Below the pieces are notes generated by a model. That model was not told the origin of the DNA, did no database searches, and worked only from the letters and a program-made list of their open reading frames with translations. A DNA stretch of 64,000 bases from Paludibacter sp963678465 (lineage in GTDB: Bacteria > Bacteroidota > Bacteroidia > Bacteroidales > Paludibacteraceae), in the NCBI GenBank assembly GCA_963678465.1, contig OY782858.1, positions 310,001-374,000 on the forward strand, read 5' to 3'. Positions 54,415 through 63,770 of the stretch are shown in pieces (position 1 is the first letter of the stretch; every line of letters starts with the position of its first letter). The position numbers and the translations under genes were made by a program.

Positions 54415-55125
54415 ATGTTATTCAGTAAAATACGATTTAAAGTTGTAGCAGTCTTATTCATGTTTTCGGGTCTGTCGGCCATTGCACAAAATGAATATTA
54501 CGGCGAAGATAATCGCTTCCATTTCGGTTTCTCGTTGGGTTTGAACTCTATGGACTTCGGGATTACGCCAAGTTTGGTGCAGGCCAATGATAGGAAAATA
54601 TATCAGGTGGACGTTTCGCGTTTGAAACCCGGATTTTCGGTAGGCATCATCGGCGATATGCAGCTGAGTCGTTATTTCAATCTGCGTTTTACACCCACAC
54701 TTCATTTTGGTGAGAGAGAACTAAGCTATTGGTCTGGTTCGGGAGATACAAGTTATGTCTCTGTCGCGTCGGCTCCATTGTGTTTACCCTTGTATTTGAA
54801 ATACAGCGCCGAGCGCTATGGTAATATCCGTCCTTACCTGATAGGTGGCGGAGGAGTAGGCATTGATTTGGGCAGGGATAAGGAAAAACCTGTTTACCTG
54901 AAGCCTTTGGATCTTTATCTTGAATTTGGGGTAGGCTGCGAAATCTATTTCTGGTTTTTCAAACTGTCTCCTGAGCTTAAATTTGCCATTGGTGGAAATA
55001 ACCTGTTCGTCCCTCTCGAAGAAAGAGAGGGAGAAGGAAATCTGAGCGAACGGGACCAGATTTATTCGCAAGCGCTTTCGAAGTTGACATCGAAAATGAT
55101 TACGCTGACATTCAATTTTGAATAA
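54415..55125 (+). CDS. porT: PorT-like outer membrane beta-barrel protein (type IX secretion)
   Basis: The 236-residue protein has a signal peptide (ending AIAQ) and a short amphipathic beta-barrel pattern: RFHFGFSLGLNSMDFGI, LKPGFSVGIIGDMQLSRYFNLRFTP, LCLPLYLKYSAERYGNIRPYLIGGGG and a C-terminal aromatic strand ITLTFNFE. Layout and length fit PorT of the type IX secretion system. The T9SS cargo at 26208 is consistent with this system being present. Generic outer-membrane barrels share some of these features. Confidence 0.7.
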   Translation: MLFSKIRFKVVAVLFMFSGLSAIAQNEYYGEDNRFHFGFSLGLNSMDFGITPSLVQANDRKIYQVDVSRLKPGFSVGIIGDMQLSRYFNLRFTPTLHFGERELSYWSGSGDTSYVSVASAPLCLPLYLKYSAERYGNIRPYLIGGGGVGIDLGRDKEKPVYLKPLDLYLEFGVGCEIYFWFFKLSPELKFAIGGNNLFVPLEEREGEGNLSERDQIYSQALSKLTSKMITLTFNFE

Positions 55126-55126
55126 A

Positions 55127-55405
55127 TCAGAGTTTTTCGGTTTCAGCAATTATCTTTTCCATGGCTTTTTGCCAGTCGGAGTAAAGTTTACGGAAGTAAG
55201 CTTTTACAAGTTGAGGGTTCTCTTTTCCGGTAGGACGGTTCGAGCGAAGTGTAAATTCCCGCGAAGTTTCTACTATCTCAATTACAAGTTGATCAATGCG
55301 TTCTTCATTGACTTTATTGGTCATTAAACAACGGAAATATACATCGGTAATTAGTTCGGACGAAACAAACTGAATTGTTTTTTTGAGACGCTTGCGACTG
55401 GCCAT
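55127..55405 (-). CDS. Small conserved hypothetical protein
   Basis: The 92-residue, mostly helical, charged protein starts MASRKRLKKTIQFVSSEL and contains TDVYFRCLMTNKVNEERID. I cannot assign a function. I believe similar short proteins are conserved in Bacteroidales. Its stop lies one base from the porT-like stop, so the two genes converge. A TATATTTG on the minus strand at 55442-55449 is a plausible -7 element, 37 bases before the start. Confidence 0.65.
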   Translation of the reverse strand: MASRKRLKKTIQFVSSELITDVYFRCLMTNKVNEERIDQLVIEIVETSREFTLRSNRPTGKENPQLVKAYFRKLYSDWQKAMEKIIAETEKL

Positions 55406-55490
55406 AATACTATCGGGAGTTTTAATTGATTATTTATTCTACAAATATAGCTCATTATTATTGGTTTTATATCCTTTGAAGTAAATTTTT

Positions 55491-56957
55491 ATGAAGTTGA
55501 GTCGACTGACATTTCATTTTTTATCCCTGATTTTACTGCTTCCAATTATTTGTTTTTATAGTTGCGAGGATGATTTGTTCAGTTCCGATCCGGAGAAAGT
55601 GCTTTCCTTTTCTACTGATACACTCACTTTCGATACGGTTTTTACTACTATAGGAAGTACCACAGAAAAATTAATGGTGTACAATCCCAATAACCGGGCG
55701 CTTAAAATAAGCTCTATTGGCTTGGCCGGAGGTGCCAAATCGCAGTTTCGCATCAATGTGGATGGGAGTTTAAGTGCCGACAATCATTTCAGCGATATTG
55801 AAATAAGAGCAAAAGACAGTATGTATATTTTTGTTGAAGTAACCGTCGATCCTCGTGATGTGAATGCACCGGTACTTGTGACCGATTCGGTGGTTTTTAA
55901 AACCAACGGCATAGAACAAAAAGTGAGACTTGAAGCTTTCGGGCAGGATATGATTTTGTTTCGGAATAAATTGATACTGAACGATACCACACTTAGCGCC
56001 GACAAACCCTATCTTATTTATGGAAACCTAACTGTCGATTCGGCAAAAACGCTGCATCTGCCTGCCGGTTGTCAATTGTATTTTCATAACAATGCCAACC
56101 TAATAGTTCGCGGTAATTTGCGTGCAGAGGGCACTTTTGATAAACCGGTATTGTTGCGGGGCGATCGGTTGGATAAGGCAAAATTCCTCTATCCTGTTCC
56201 TTACAATTATGTGGCAGGTCAATGGGGTGGTGTTTATTTGCTTTGGAACAAAGGAAATCATTTGCTTCGGAATGTGAACATAAACAGTGGCTACGTGGGC
56301 GTTTACATGAATAACAGCGACCGAAATCAACTGCCCGAACTCAGAATTGAAAACTGCCGGATACATAATTTTGTGTATTACGGTTTGGTAGTGCAGAATG
56401 CCAATGTAAAAGTAACGAATACCGAAATTTCGAACACCGGAAGTTATAGTGTTTATCTGAGTGGAGGAAAGCATGTTTTTTTGCAGAGCACAATTGCCAA
56501 TTATTACAACAGCAGTCCCGGCCGACCCAGTTCGCGCGATAAAAATCCGGCAGTAATGATTATGGGACTTTACAGGACTGCACCCATGCAAACCGAATTC
56601 CGAAATTGTATTGTTGCCGGAGGTCTCGAAACAGAACTCAGCATTGCCAGTCGTTTCCTTACACAGTACAAAGCTGTTTTTTCCGATTCGTACATACGCC
56701 GCAAGGAAGCCTATGAACTTTCGCAGTTTCAAAATATTCGCTGGTATGCCCAAAACGATACTATCTTTAAACATCCATTTTACAACGATACCACTTCCGT
56801 GTATTTTAATTTCACGCCCGATTCTGTCTCCCCTGTACGAGGATTGGCCGATCGCACAGTTGCTGCTCAGTTTCCACTCGATTTAAATGGCGTTAACAGG
56901 CTGGAGGATAATGCTCCTGATGCAGGCGCTTACGAGTGGCAACCAACAAAAAAATAA
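55491..56957 (+). CDS. Putative lipoprotein with right-handed beta-helix
   Basis: The 488-residue protein has a signal followed by a lipobox-like FYSC (Cys25). Residues of about 40-160 are immunoglobulin-like (TFDTVFTTIGSTTEKLMVYNP). Residues of about 175-440 consist of short repeating strands (LIVRGNLRAEGTFDKPVLLRG, HLLRNVNINSGYVGVYMNNS, IENCRIHNFVYYGLVVQNAN, VTNTEISNTGSYSVYLSGG), typical of a parallel beta-helix. No catalytic motif is recognised. It probably sits in the outer membrane or periplasm. Such proteins are frequent in this order. Confidence 0.7.
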   Translation: MKLSRLTFHFLSLILLLPIICFYSCEDDLFSSDPEKVLSFSTDTLTFDTVFTTIGSTTEKLMVYNPNNRALKISSIGLAGGAKSQFRINVDGSLSADNHFSDIEIRAKDSMYIFVEVTVDPRDVNAPVLVTDSVVFKTNGIEQKVRLEAFGQDMILFRNKLILNDTTLSADKPYLIYGNLTVDSAKTLHLPAGCQLYFHNNANLIVRGNLRAEGTFDKPVLLRGDRLDKAKFLYPVPYNYVAGQWGGVYLLWNKGNHLLRNVNINSGYVGVYMNNSDRNQLPELRIENCRIHNFVYYGLVVQNANVKVTNTEISNTGSYSVYLSGGKHVFLQSTIANYYNSSPGRPSSRDKNPAVMIMGLYRTAPMQTEFRNCIVAGGLETELSIASRFLTQYKAVFSDSYIRRKEAYELSQFQNIRWYAQNDTIFKHPFYNDTTSVYFNFTPDSVSPVRGLADRTVAAQFPLDLNGVNRLEDNAPDAGAYEWQPTKK

Positions 56958-57084
56958 AAGTTTGGCAATACTGAACAACATCCAATTTTAAATGTTTTTA
57001 TCAGTGAACTGAAGAAAATTTGGTACAATTTAGCTTGTATACAGATTTTTCAGTTCAGTATTTTAATTTGTGGGCAAAATGTGC

Positions 57085-57092
57085 TATTTTTG
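57085..57092 (+). promoter_or_regulatory. Candidate -7 element of ppdK
   Basis: TATTTTTG fits TAnnTTTG, 46 bases before the ppdK ATG. A TTTG at 57067-57070 is only 14 bases upstream, so the -33 element is not satisfactory. Confidence 0.45.
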
Positions 57093-57137
57093 TCAATCTA
57101 ATATTAAAACTAATAATTAAAAACATAAATTTAAAAA

Positions 57138-59861
57138 ATGAGCAACACAAAAAGAGTCTATACTTTTGGCAACGGACAAGCCGAAGGTAAAGCTGACATG
57201 AAAAATTTGCTTGGCGGAAAAGGAGCAAATCTTGCTGAAATGAACCTCATCGGCGTTCCGGTACCTCCGGGATTCACTATTACAACTGATGTTTGTAATG
57301 AGTATTTTACGCTTGGTAAAGATCAGGTGGTAGCATTGTTGAAACCTGAAGTTGAAAAAGCAATTGCCGGAGTCGAAGTACTTATGAACTCAAAATTCGG
57401 TGATATCGAAAATCCTTTGTTGGTTTCTGTACGTTCAGGTGCACGCGCTTCGATGCCGGGTATGATGGATACAATTCTGAACCTTGGTTTGAACGATGCT
57501 GTAGTTGAAGGTATGATTCGCAAAACCGGAAATGCACGTTTTGCATGGGACTCTTACCGTCGCTTTGTACAGATGTACGGCGACGTTGTTTTAGGTATGA
57601 AACCTGTAAACAAAAATGATATCGATCCTTTCGAAGAAATTATTGAACATGTGAAGGAAGCAAAAGGTGTTGAACTTGACACTGAGCTTTCGGTGGATGA
57701 CCTGAAAGAACTTGTAGCTAAATTTAAAGCTGCTGTGCTGAAACAAACAGGACATAATTTCCCTGAATCGGCCTACGAACAACTTTGGGGCGCTATCTGC
57801 TCTGTATTCGATTCATGGATGAACGACCGCGCTATCCTTTACCGCAAAATGGAAGGAATTCCTGCTGAATGGGGAACAGCTGTTAATGTGCAGGCAATGG
57901 TATTTGGTAATATGGGCGAAACTTCGGCTACAGGTGTTTGCTTTAGCCGCGACGCTGCCACCGGTGAAGATATTTTTATTGGAGAATATTTGATCAATGC
58001 GCAGGGCGAAGATGTAGTGGCCGGTATCCGTACTCCACAGCAAATTACAAAAGAAGGTTCACAACGTTGGGCAGTATTGGCCGATGTTTCCGAAGCCGAT
58101 CGTATTGCTAAATATCCATCGATGGAAGAAGCAATGCCTTCAATTTATAAAGAATTGGATGCTATCCAAACCAAACTCGAAAATCACTACAAAGATATGC
58201 AGGACATGGAATTTACCGTACAGGAAGGTAAATTGTGGTTCCTTCAAACCCGTAACGGTAAGCGTACAGGTGCTGCCATGGTGAAAATTGCTGTAGATAT
58301 GCTTCGTCAGGGTATGCTCGACGAAAAAACTGCTATCCTTCGTGTTGATCCAAACCGTTTGGATGAATTACTTCACCCTGTATTCGACAAAAAAGCATTG
58401 AAAGAAGCAAAATTGATTGCTAAAGGATTGGCTGCTTCTCCGGGAGCTGCTTCAGGACGCGTTGTATTCAATGCCGACGATGCTGCCGACTGGGCAGAAC
58501 ATGGCGAAAAAGTAATCATGGTACGCGTTGAAACTTCTCCTGAAGATTTAGCTGGTATGGCTGCTGCTCAGGGAATTTTGACTGCCCGTGGTGGTATGAC
58601 TTCTCACGCAGCTGTTGTGGCTCGCGGTATGGGTAAATGTTGCGTTTCGGGTGCAGGTACTCTGAAAATTGATTATGCAACCAAAACAATGGAAGTAGAT
58701 GGTCTTGTTGTGAAAGAAGGCGACTATATTTCGTTGAACGGTTCTACAGGTGACATTTTCTTAGGAAAAGTAGCTACTATGGAAGCTGAGTTGGATGCCG
58801 ACTTTGCCGAACTGATGACATTGGCCGACAAACATACAAAAATGGCTGTTCGTACCAATGCCGATACTCCTTACGATGCTCAGGTGGCTCGTAAATTTGG
58901 CGCTACCGGTATCGGACTTTGCCGTACCGAACACATGTTCTTCGAAGGTGAAAAAATTAAAGCCATGCGCGAAATGATTTTGGCCGAAAACGTTGAAGGT
59001 CGTCGCATTGCTCTTGCCAAAATTCTTCCTTACCAGCAAGCCGATTTCGAAGGTATTTTCGAAGCTATGGAAGGTTGTCCGGTGACTGTTCGTTTGCTCG
59101 ATCCTCCATTGCACGAATTTGTTCCTCACGATGAAAAAGGTCAACAGGAAATGGCTGAAGCCATGGGTGTTTCTATCAAAGTAATCAAACAACGTGTTGA
59201 TGCTTTGCACGAACAAAACCCAATGTTGGGTCACCGTGGTTGTCGTTTGGGAAATACTTATCCAGAAATTACCGAAATGCAAACCCGCGCTATTCTTGGT
59301 GCAGCATTGGCATTGAAAGCCAAAGGTATTGTTGCTAAACCTGAAATCATGGTGCCATTGGTAGGTATCAAATTCGAATTCAACGAACAGGATAAAATCA
59401 TACGCGAAACTGCAGCTGCTTTGTTTGCCGAAAAAGGCGACAGCATTGAATTCAAAGTAGGTACTATGATCGAAATTCCACGTGCAGCTTTAACTGCCGA
59501 TCGTATTGCCGAAAAAGCTGAATTCTTCTCGTTTGGTACTAATGACTTAACCCAGATGACTTTCGGTTATTCACGCGACGATATTGCTTCATTCTTGCCT
59601 ATCTACCTCGAAAAGAAAATTCTGAAAGAAGATCCTTTCCAGGTACTCGACCAGAATGGTGTAGGTCAGTTGGTGAAAATGGCTACAGAAAAAGGACGCT
59701 CAGTTCGCCCTGACCTGAAAGTAGGTATTTGCGGTGAGCATGGAGGTGAGCCATCATCGGTTGAATTCTGCCACCGTACAGGCTTGAACTATGTAAGTTG
59801 CTCGCCATTCCGCGTGCCTATCGCTCGTTTGGCTGCTGCTCAGGCTGCCCTGAAATACTAA
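57138..59861 (+). CDS. ppdK: Pyruvate, phosphate dikinase
   Basis: The 907-residue enzyme interconverts PEP, AMP and PPi with pyruvate, ATP and Pi. Motifs in order: LLGGKGANLAEMNLIGVPVPPGFTI split as GGKGANLAEM and PVPPGFTITTD; VSVRSGARASMPGMMDTILN; phosphohistidine loop GGMTSHAAVVARGMGK; and the PEP/pyruvate domain with GICGEHGGEPSS and NYVSCSPFRVPIARLA. Length fits the family. In anaerobic Bacteroidales it works in glycolysis/gluconeogenesis and saves PPi energy. A terminator follows. Confidence 0.97.
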   Translation: MSNTKRVYTFGNGQAEGKADMKNLLGGKGANLAEMNLIGVPVPPGFTITTDVCNEYFTLGKDQVVALLKPEVEKAIAGVEVLMNSKFGDIENPLLVSVRSGARASMPGMMDTILNLGLNDAVVEGMIRKTGNARFAWDSYRRFVQMYGDVVLGMKPVNKNDIDPFEEIIEHVKEAKGVELDTELSVDDLKELVAKFKAAVLKQTGHNFPESAYEQLWGAICSVFDSWMNDRAILYRKMEGIPAEWGTAVNVQAMVFGNMGETSATGVCFSRDAATGEDIFIGEYLINAQGEDVVAGIRTPQQITKEGSQRWAVLADVSEADRIAKYPSMEEAMPSIYKELDAIQTKLENHYKDMQDMEFTVQEGKLWFLQTRNGKRTGAAMVKIAVDMLRQGMLDEKTAILRVDPNRLDELLHPVFDKKALKEAKLIAKGLAASPGAASGRVVFNADDAADWAEHGEKVIMVRVETSPEDLAGMAAAQGILTARGGMTSHAAVVARGMGKCCVSGAGTLKIDYATKTMEVDGLVVKEGDYISLNGSTGDIFLGKVATMEAELDADFAELMTLADKHTKMAVRTNADTPYDAQVARKFGATGIGLCRTEHMFFEGEKIKAMREMILAENVEGRRIALAKILPYQQADFEGIFEAMEGCPVTVRLLDPPLHEFVPHDEKGQQEMAEAMGVSIKVIKQRVDALHEQNPMLGHRGCRLGNTYPEITEMQTRAILGAALALKAKGIVAKPEIMVPLVGIKFEFNEQDKIIRETAAALFAEKGDSIEFKVGTMIEIPRAALTADRIAEKAEFFSFGTNDLTQMTFGYSRDDIASFLPIYLEKKILKEDPFQVLDQNGVGQLVKMATEKGRSVRPDLKVGICGEHGGEPSSVEFCHRTGLNYVSCSPFRVPIARLAAAQAALKY

Positions 59862-59889
59862 TTCTACAGATAGAATAACTTCAATGAAT

Positions 59890-59930
59890 AAAGGCTGATC
59901 CGATTTTTCGGGTCAGCCTTTGCTCTTTTT
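59890..59930 (+). terminator. Terminator after ppdK
   Basis: AAAGGCTGATCCG pairs with CGGGTCAGCCTTT (one G-U pair) around a six-base loop and is followed by a T-rich run. Confidence 0.85.
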
Positions 59931-60009
59931 TGGGAATTCTTATTTTGTAAATCAGGATTGTACTAAAACTATAAGTTTTTTGTTGTCTATTGTCAGGAAG
60001 TGTTTTATG

Positions 60010-61842
60010 TTAGCTATTTGCAACAGTTGTTGGCACAGCTATAACATGCATTTCACATTTTTTGCAATCGAACCTGAGCTCATATTCCTGATCGTTGTTT
60101 TTAAGTCGAAACGGTTCTTTCAATTCAGATTTTTTCCCTTCGCGCGGACACCATCCCATTTCGTATTTTATACAATGTTTGGTGAACATCAAAGGTACGC
60201 CTTCCACAGCCTTCACTTCAAATCCGGGCATAATCTCTTCCACGCCGTGTTCAAGATAAAAGGTTCGGGCCAAATGATTGGTTACGTTGCCCAGGTAAGT
60301 CAGTTTTTTCAGTGGAAATTCACTTTTTAAGTCTGCTTTAGCCGTTTCGGTCACGTAAGCACCTGCTCTTACTTCGTCGAGCAATTCAACGGCCATTCTG
60401 CGCCACTCGCTCAGCTGCGAAGCAGGGAAAAACCAGGGAGCAGTCATTTCTATATCAATATTACGAAGTTCGTAAATACTGTTGCCCATTTTCGAAAGTT
60501 GCTGACGGATATTATTATCGACACTTTCGGGCTTTAATGCCGGCTTTTTCTCCGCATCAAACTGAATGTCGGCCGAAATTCCATCTTCATCAGTCAAGCG
60601 AATGGAAAAACCATTTTCAACTTCTCTGAAAAGTACATCCAATGCTATCCTTCGTTCTGCCGTTTTACCTTTCATCTGTTTTTCGAAAGCCTGATCCTGA
60701 TTACGGTACAGCATAGCGCCAATGTCTATGCGGGGCATATCGGCCGGGAAAATTTGTTTGCGCTCCACACGATTCACCCTAAAACCGGTTAGATCGTTCT
60801 GCTTGTTTATAAAACAGAGTCCATCACCGTTGTTTAACAGATGACCGTTGTGCAATTCGAAAAAATTCCGGCCTATATAGGTCACTTTCCCGATCGGTTC
60901 GCCCAGTGATTTGGGAGTTTCGGGTTGATAAATTCCGGCATGACGCTCGTGTAGAAAATAATCGGTGGCGTTGCGGCGGAAGCTTTTTTCAGGATTAGGT
61001 TCGAAAAAGAAACTAGTTTTACCTGAAGATGCTTTTTTGTATTGAACATTGCCTTCGAGAATTGCATCTAATTTTTTTCGGTAATATGCAGTCACGTTTT
61101 TCACATAATCTGCATCTTTCAGTCGACCTTCAATTTTGAACGACATAACCCCGGCTTGCATTAACTCCTCCAAATGTGCCGATAAATCAAGGTCCTTCAT
61201 CGAAAGTAAATGCTTGTTTTTTACGAGGATATTTCCTTCAGCATCCAGCAGTTGATAAGGCAGGCGGCAATACTGCGCACATTGTCCACGGTTAGCGCTG
61301 CGTCCGCACATGGCTTGACTTATATAACACTGACCACTGTAACTCACACACAAAGCTCCGTGTACGAAGGCTTCCAGCTCCACATCGGTTGCTCCCGATA
61401 TTTCAGAAATCTGCTTCAACGATAATTCACGTGCCAATACAACGCGTGAAAATCCGGCATCCTGCAGAAACTTCACTTTCTCAACCGATCGGTTGTCGGT
61501 TTGAGTGCTGGCATGTAAAGCGATAGGAGGTAAGTTCATTTGAAGAATACCCATGTCCTGAACAATCAACGCATCGGCATTGGCATTATAAATCTGATGA
61601 ATCAATTGCTCAGCACCTTCCAGTTGATCATCGGTAAGTACGGTATTGAGAGCCACAAAAACTTTCGAACGATATTGATGAGCATATTTTACAAGTGTTT
61701 CAATATCTTCGATGGAATTTCCGGCAGCTGCCCGCGCCCCAAATTGAGAAGCGCCAATATACACCGCATCAGCGCCATGATTGATAGCAGCCAATCCGCA
61801 TTCGAGGTTTTTGGCGGGAGAAAGAAGTTCAATATTATGCAT
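60010..61842 (-). CDS. U32-family peptidase-like protein (RlhA type)
   Basis: With the ATG at 61842 the product has 610 residues and begins HNIELLSPAKNLECGLAAINHGADAVYIG, the U32 start. The cysteine motif MCGRSANRGQCAQYCRLPY, an inserted DUF3656-like middle region and a C-terminal cysteine pattern (CPREGKK, CKKCEMH) follow. E. coli RlhA and TrhP of this family hydroxylate 23S rRNA or tRNA; this long form is nearest RlhA. The longer start at 61878 adds 12 residues of unlikely sequence. Confidence 0.8.
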   Translation of the reverse strand: MHNIELLSPAKNLECGLAAINHGADAVYIGASQFGARAAAGNSIEDIETLVKYAHQYRSKVFVALNTVLTDDQLEGAEQLIHQIYNANADALIVQDMGILQMNLPPIALHASTQTDNRSVEKVKFLQDAGFSRVVLARELSLKQISEISGATDVELEAFVHGALCVSYSGQCYISQAMCGRSANRGQCAQYCRLPYQLLDAEGNILVKNKHLLSMKDLDLSAHLEELMQAGVMSFKIEGRLKDADYVKNVTAYYRKKLDAILEGNVQYKKASSGKTSFFFEPNPEKSFRRNATDYFLHERHAGIYQPETPKSLGEPIGKVTYIGRNFFELHNGHLLNNGDGLCFINKQNDLTGFRVNRVERKQIFPADMPRIDIGAMLYRNQDQAFEKQMKGKTAERRIALDVLFREVENGFSIRLTDEDGISADIQFDAEKKPALKPESVDNNIRQQLSKMGNSIYELRNIDIEMTAPWFFPASQLSEWRRMAVELLDEVRAGAYVTETAKADLKSEFPLKKLTYLGNVTNHLARTFYLEHGVEEIMPGFEVKAVEGVPLMFTKHCIKYEMGWCPREGKKSELKEPFRLKNNDQEYELRFDCKKCEMHVIAVPTTVANS

Positions 61843-61902
61843 ATGTAAATTTAATTCGCACATCATGAATGTGTACATTTTGATGTGTGAATTATTAAGA
61901 GT

Positions 61903-62820
61903 TTAATGTATTTTCTCCAGATCGTAAGGAGTTTCCTGATAAACAAAGTAGTTCAGCCAGTTTGAAAACAAGAGATTGGCATGACTTCTCCAACGAACTA
62001 CCGGTTCGTTTTCAGGATTGTCGTTGCGGTAGTAATTCTGTGGCATCTGAATGGGCAATCCCTTGGCTCTGTCGCGTTTAAATTCATCATCAAGCGTGAG
62101 AGGCGAATATTCGGAATGTCCGGTGATAAAAAATTCACGACCGTTACGAGCCATAACCATATAAACACCCGATTCTTCCGATTCGGAAAGCAGTGTCAGG
62201 TCCGGATGTTTCAGAATATCTTCCGAACGCACTTCGGTATGCCGGCTGTGAGGGACATAAAATACATCGTCGAATCCTCTGAAAATAGGACATTGAGGGT
62301 TGTTGTTGAAATGCTCGAACACACCAAACATCTTTTTCTCCAATGGATATTTAGGAATCCCGTAATGGTAATACAAACCAGCTTGAGCAGCCCAACAGAT
62401 ATGAAATGTTGAAGTTACATGCGTGCGCGCCCAATCGAAAATCTTTGTCATTTCGGGCCAGTAATTTACTTCTTCAAAGTCGAGTTGTTCCACCGGAGCG
62501 CCGGTTATTATCATTCCATCATAATTGCTTTTACTTATTTCGTCGAAAGTTTTGTAGAAAGTCATTAAATGTTCGATCGGTGTGTTTTTCGAACAATGGC
62601 TTTCCATATGTAAAAAGTCGATTTCAATTTGTAACGGTGAGTTGGACAACAAACGAATGAGGTCTGTTTCGGTAGTAATTTTAATCGGCATTAAATTTAA
62701 AATTACAATTTTCAGTGGTCTGATTTCCTGATTCGAAGCTCGTTCCGAATCCATCACGAATATGTTTTCTTCGCGAAGTACATCCACAGCTGGTAATGTT
62801 ATGGGGATATTTAATGGCAT
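61903..62820 (-). CDS. metA: Homoserine O-acyltransferase MetA, predicted acetyl-CoA-specific
   Basis: With the ATG at 62820 the protein has 305 residues beginning PLNIPITLPAVDVLREENIF. Catalytic Cys142 lies in FHICWAAQAG, and YWPEMTKIFDWA and VFYVPHSRHTEV fit the family. Position 111 is glutamate (TGAPVEQLDF); in characterised MetA enzymes Glu111 gives acetyl-CoA and Gly111 succinyl-CoA specificity, so O-acetylhomoserine is predicted as product. It is the first step of methionine synthesis from homoserine. The track start at 62904 overextends the N-terminus. Confidence 0.9.
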   Translation of the reverse strand: MPLNIPITLPAVDVLREENIFVMDSERASNQEIRPLKIVILNLMPIKITTETDLIRLLSNSPLQIEIDFLHMESHCSKNTPIEHLMTFYKTFDEISKSNYDGMIITGAPVEQLDFEEVNYWPEMTKIFDWARTHVTSTFHICWAAQAGLYYHYGIPKYPLEKKMFGVFEHFNNNPQCPIFRGFDDVFYVPHSRHTEVRSEDILKHPDLTLLSESEESGVYMVMARNGREFFITGHSEYSPLTLDDEFKRDRAKGLPIQMPQNYYRNDNPENEPVVRWRSHANLLFSNWLNYFVYQETPYDLEKIH

Positions 62821-62934
62821 AATTCTTCGTTTTTTTAGTCGATCAAAATCAACGTGAGTTCTTGGTGTCCGGTTTCTTTTATGAATTTGAGATGTAGCTG
62901 GCAACTGCTGATTTGCATTTTGCAGCTGTTTTTT

Positions 62935-63741
62935 TTAAAAGTATTTGCTGTACAGCCTCCAATAAGCTTCGCTGCCAATAAAATCGGAAAGAAAAGCGTT
63001 TAGTTTTTCAAGCAATAGAGGCGATTTTGAGTTCACAACCCAACTGTAGTGCTGATTGAACCCCAATGCTAATGATATATCGATATTGTTGTACAGTTTT
63101 TTAAGTTTTAGCCCTTGCTCTTCGGTACAAACAGTGTTTTTAATCTTTCCTGTGGACACAAGTTTTACCATTGTTTCAACGCTTACATTGTTAATTTCCT
63201 CAATATGAATCTCCTCTGCAATTTCGTTCGAAAGATTTTGAATCCGGGCTTTAAATGCCGAGTTTCGCGACAAATAAATGGTATCGTTTCCTAACTCAAA
63301 CTGCTTTTTAGTAAGTGTATCGGCAATGGAGTCGTCGGGTATTTTTTGAACTAATATTAATTTTGAAGTCATCAACGGTTTGCTGAAAACAACACCTTCG
63401 GGATAATCGGTGGTTACCGGCATTGTGTTGGCAATAATATCAAAATCACCTTTCAGAAGCTCATTGATTGCTTTTTGAGCATCATTTTGTTTCGAAATGC
63501 GCAACTCCAGCCCCAGACTATCGGCAAATGCTTTTACAATTTCGTATTGGAATCCAAAAACACTATCTTTCTGCAAGGCAAAACCATTGCTGCTGCTATC
63601 GGTCACTACCGTAAGCTTTCCCGATGCTATGAGCTCTGGTAAATCGTGTATTTTAGAGTTTGTGTTTTTAATAATAACAACCAAAGCTACAACCACTACA
63701 AGAACAGTAATTACAACTATACTTATTTTTTGTTTTTTCAT
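62935..63741 (-). CDS. Membrane-anchored solute-binding-like (SBP_bac_3) protein
   Basis: The 268-residue protein has an N-terminal membrane segment (about 8-28) and one bacterial extracellular solute-binding domain, with LTVVTDSSSNGFALQKDSVFGFQYEIVKAFADSLGLEL and GDFDIIANTMPVTTDYPEGVVFSKP in shortened form visible along it. The pattern resembles the N-terminal half of lytic transglycosylase MltF, but no transglycosylase domain follows and no ABC permease is adjacent. It could be a sensor or a degraded MltF relative. Confidence 0.65.
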   Translation of the reverse strand: MKKQKISIVVITVLVVVVALVVIIKNTNSKIHDLPELIASGKLTVVTDSSSNGFALQKDSVFGFQYEIVKAFADSLGLELRISKQNDAQKAINELLKGDFDIIANTMPVTTDYPEGVVFSKPLMTSKLILVQKIPDDSIADTLTKKQFELGNDTIYLSRNSAFKARIQNLSNEIAEEIHIEEINNVSVETMVKLVSTGKIKNTVCTEEQGLKLKKLYNNIDISLALGFNQHYSWVVNSKSPLLLEKLNAFLSDFIGSEAYWRLYSKYF

Positions 63742-63770
63742 GTTGTATCTTTTATTTCAGGGTATAACAA

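Noticed and set aside
56100..56774. Minus-strand 224-residue gene
   Set aside because: It is a shadow of the beta-helix lipoprotein and shows no family features.
59920..60330. Plus-strand 136-residue gene after ppdK
   Set aside because: It begins at the ppdK terminator and then runs antisense to the well-supported U32 gene.
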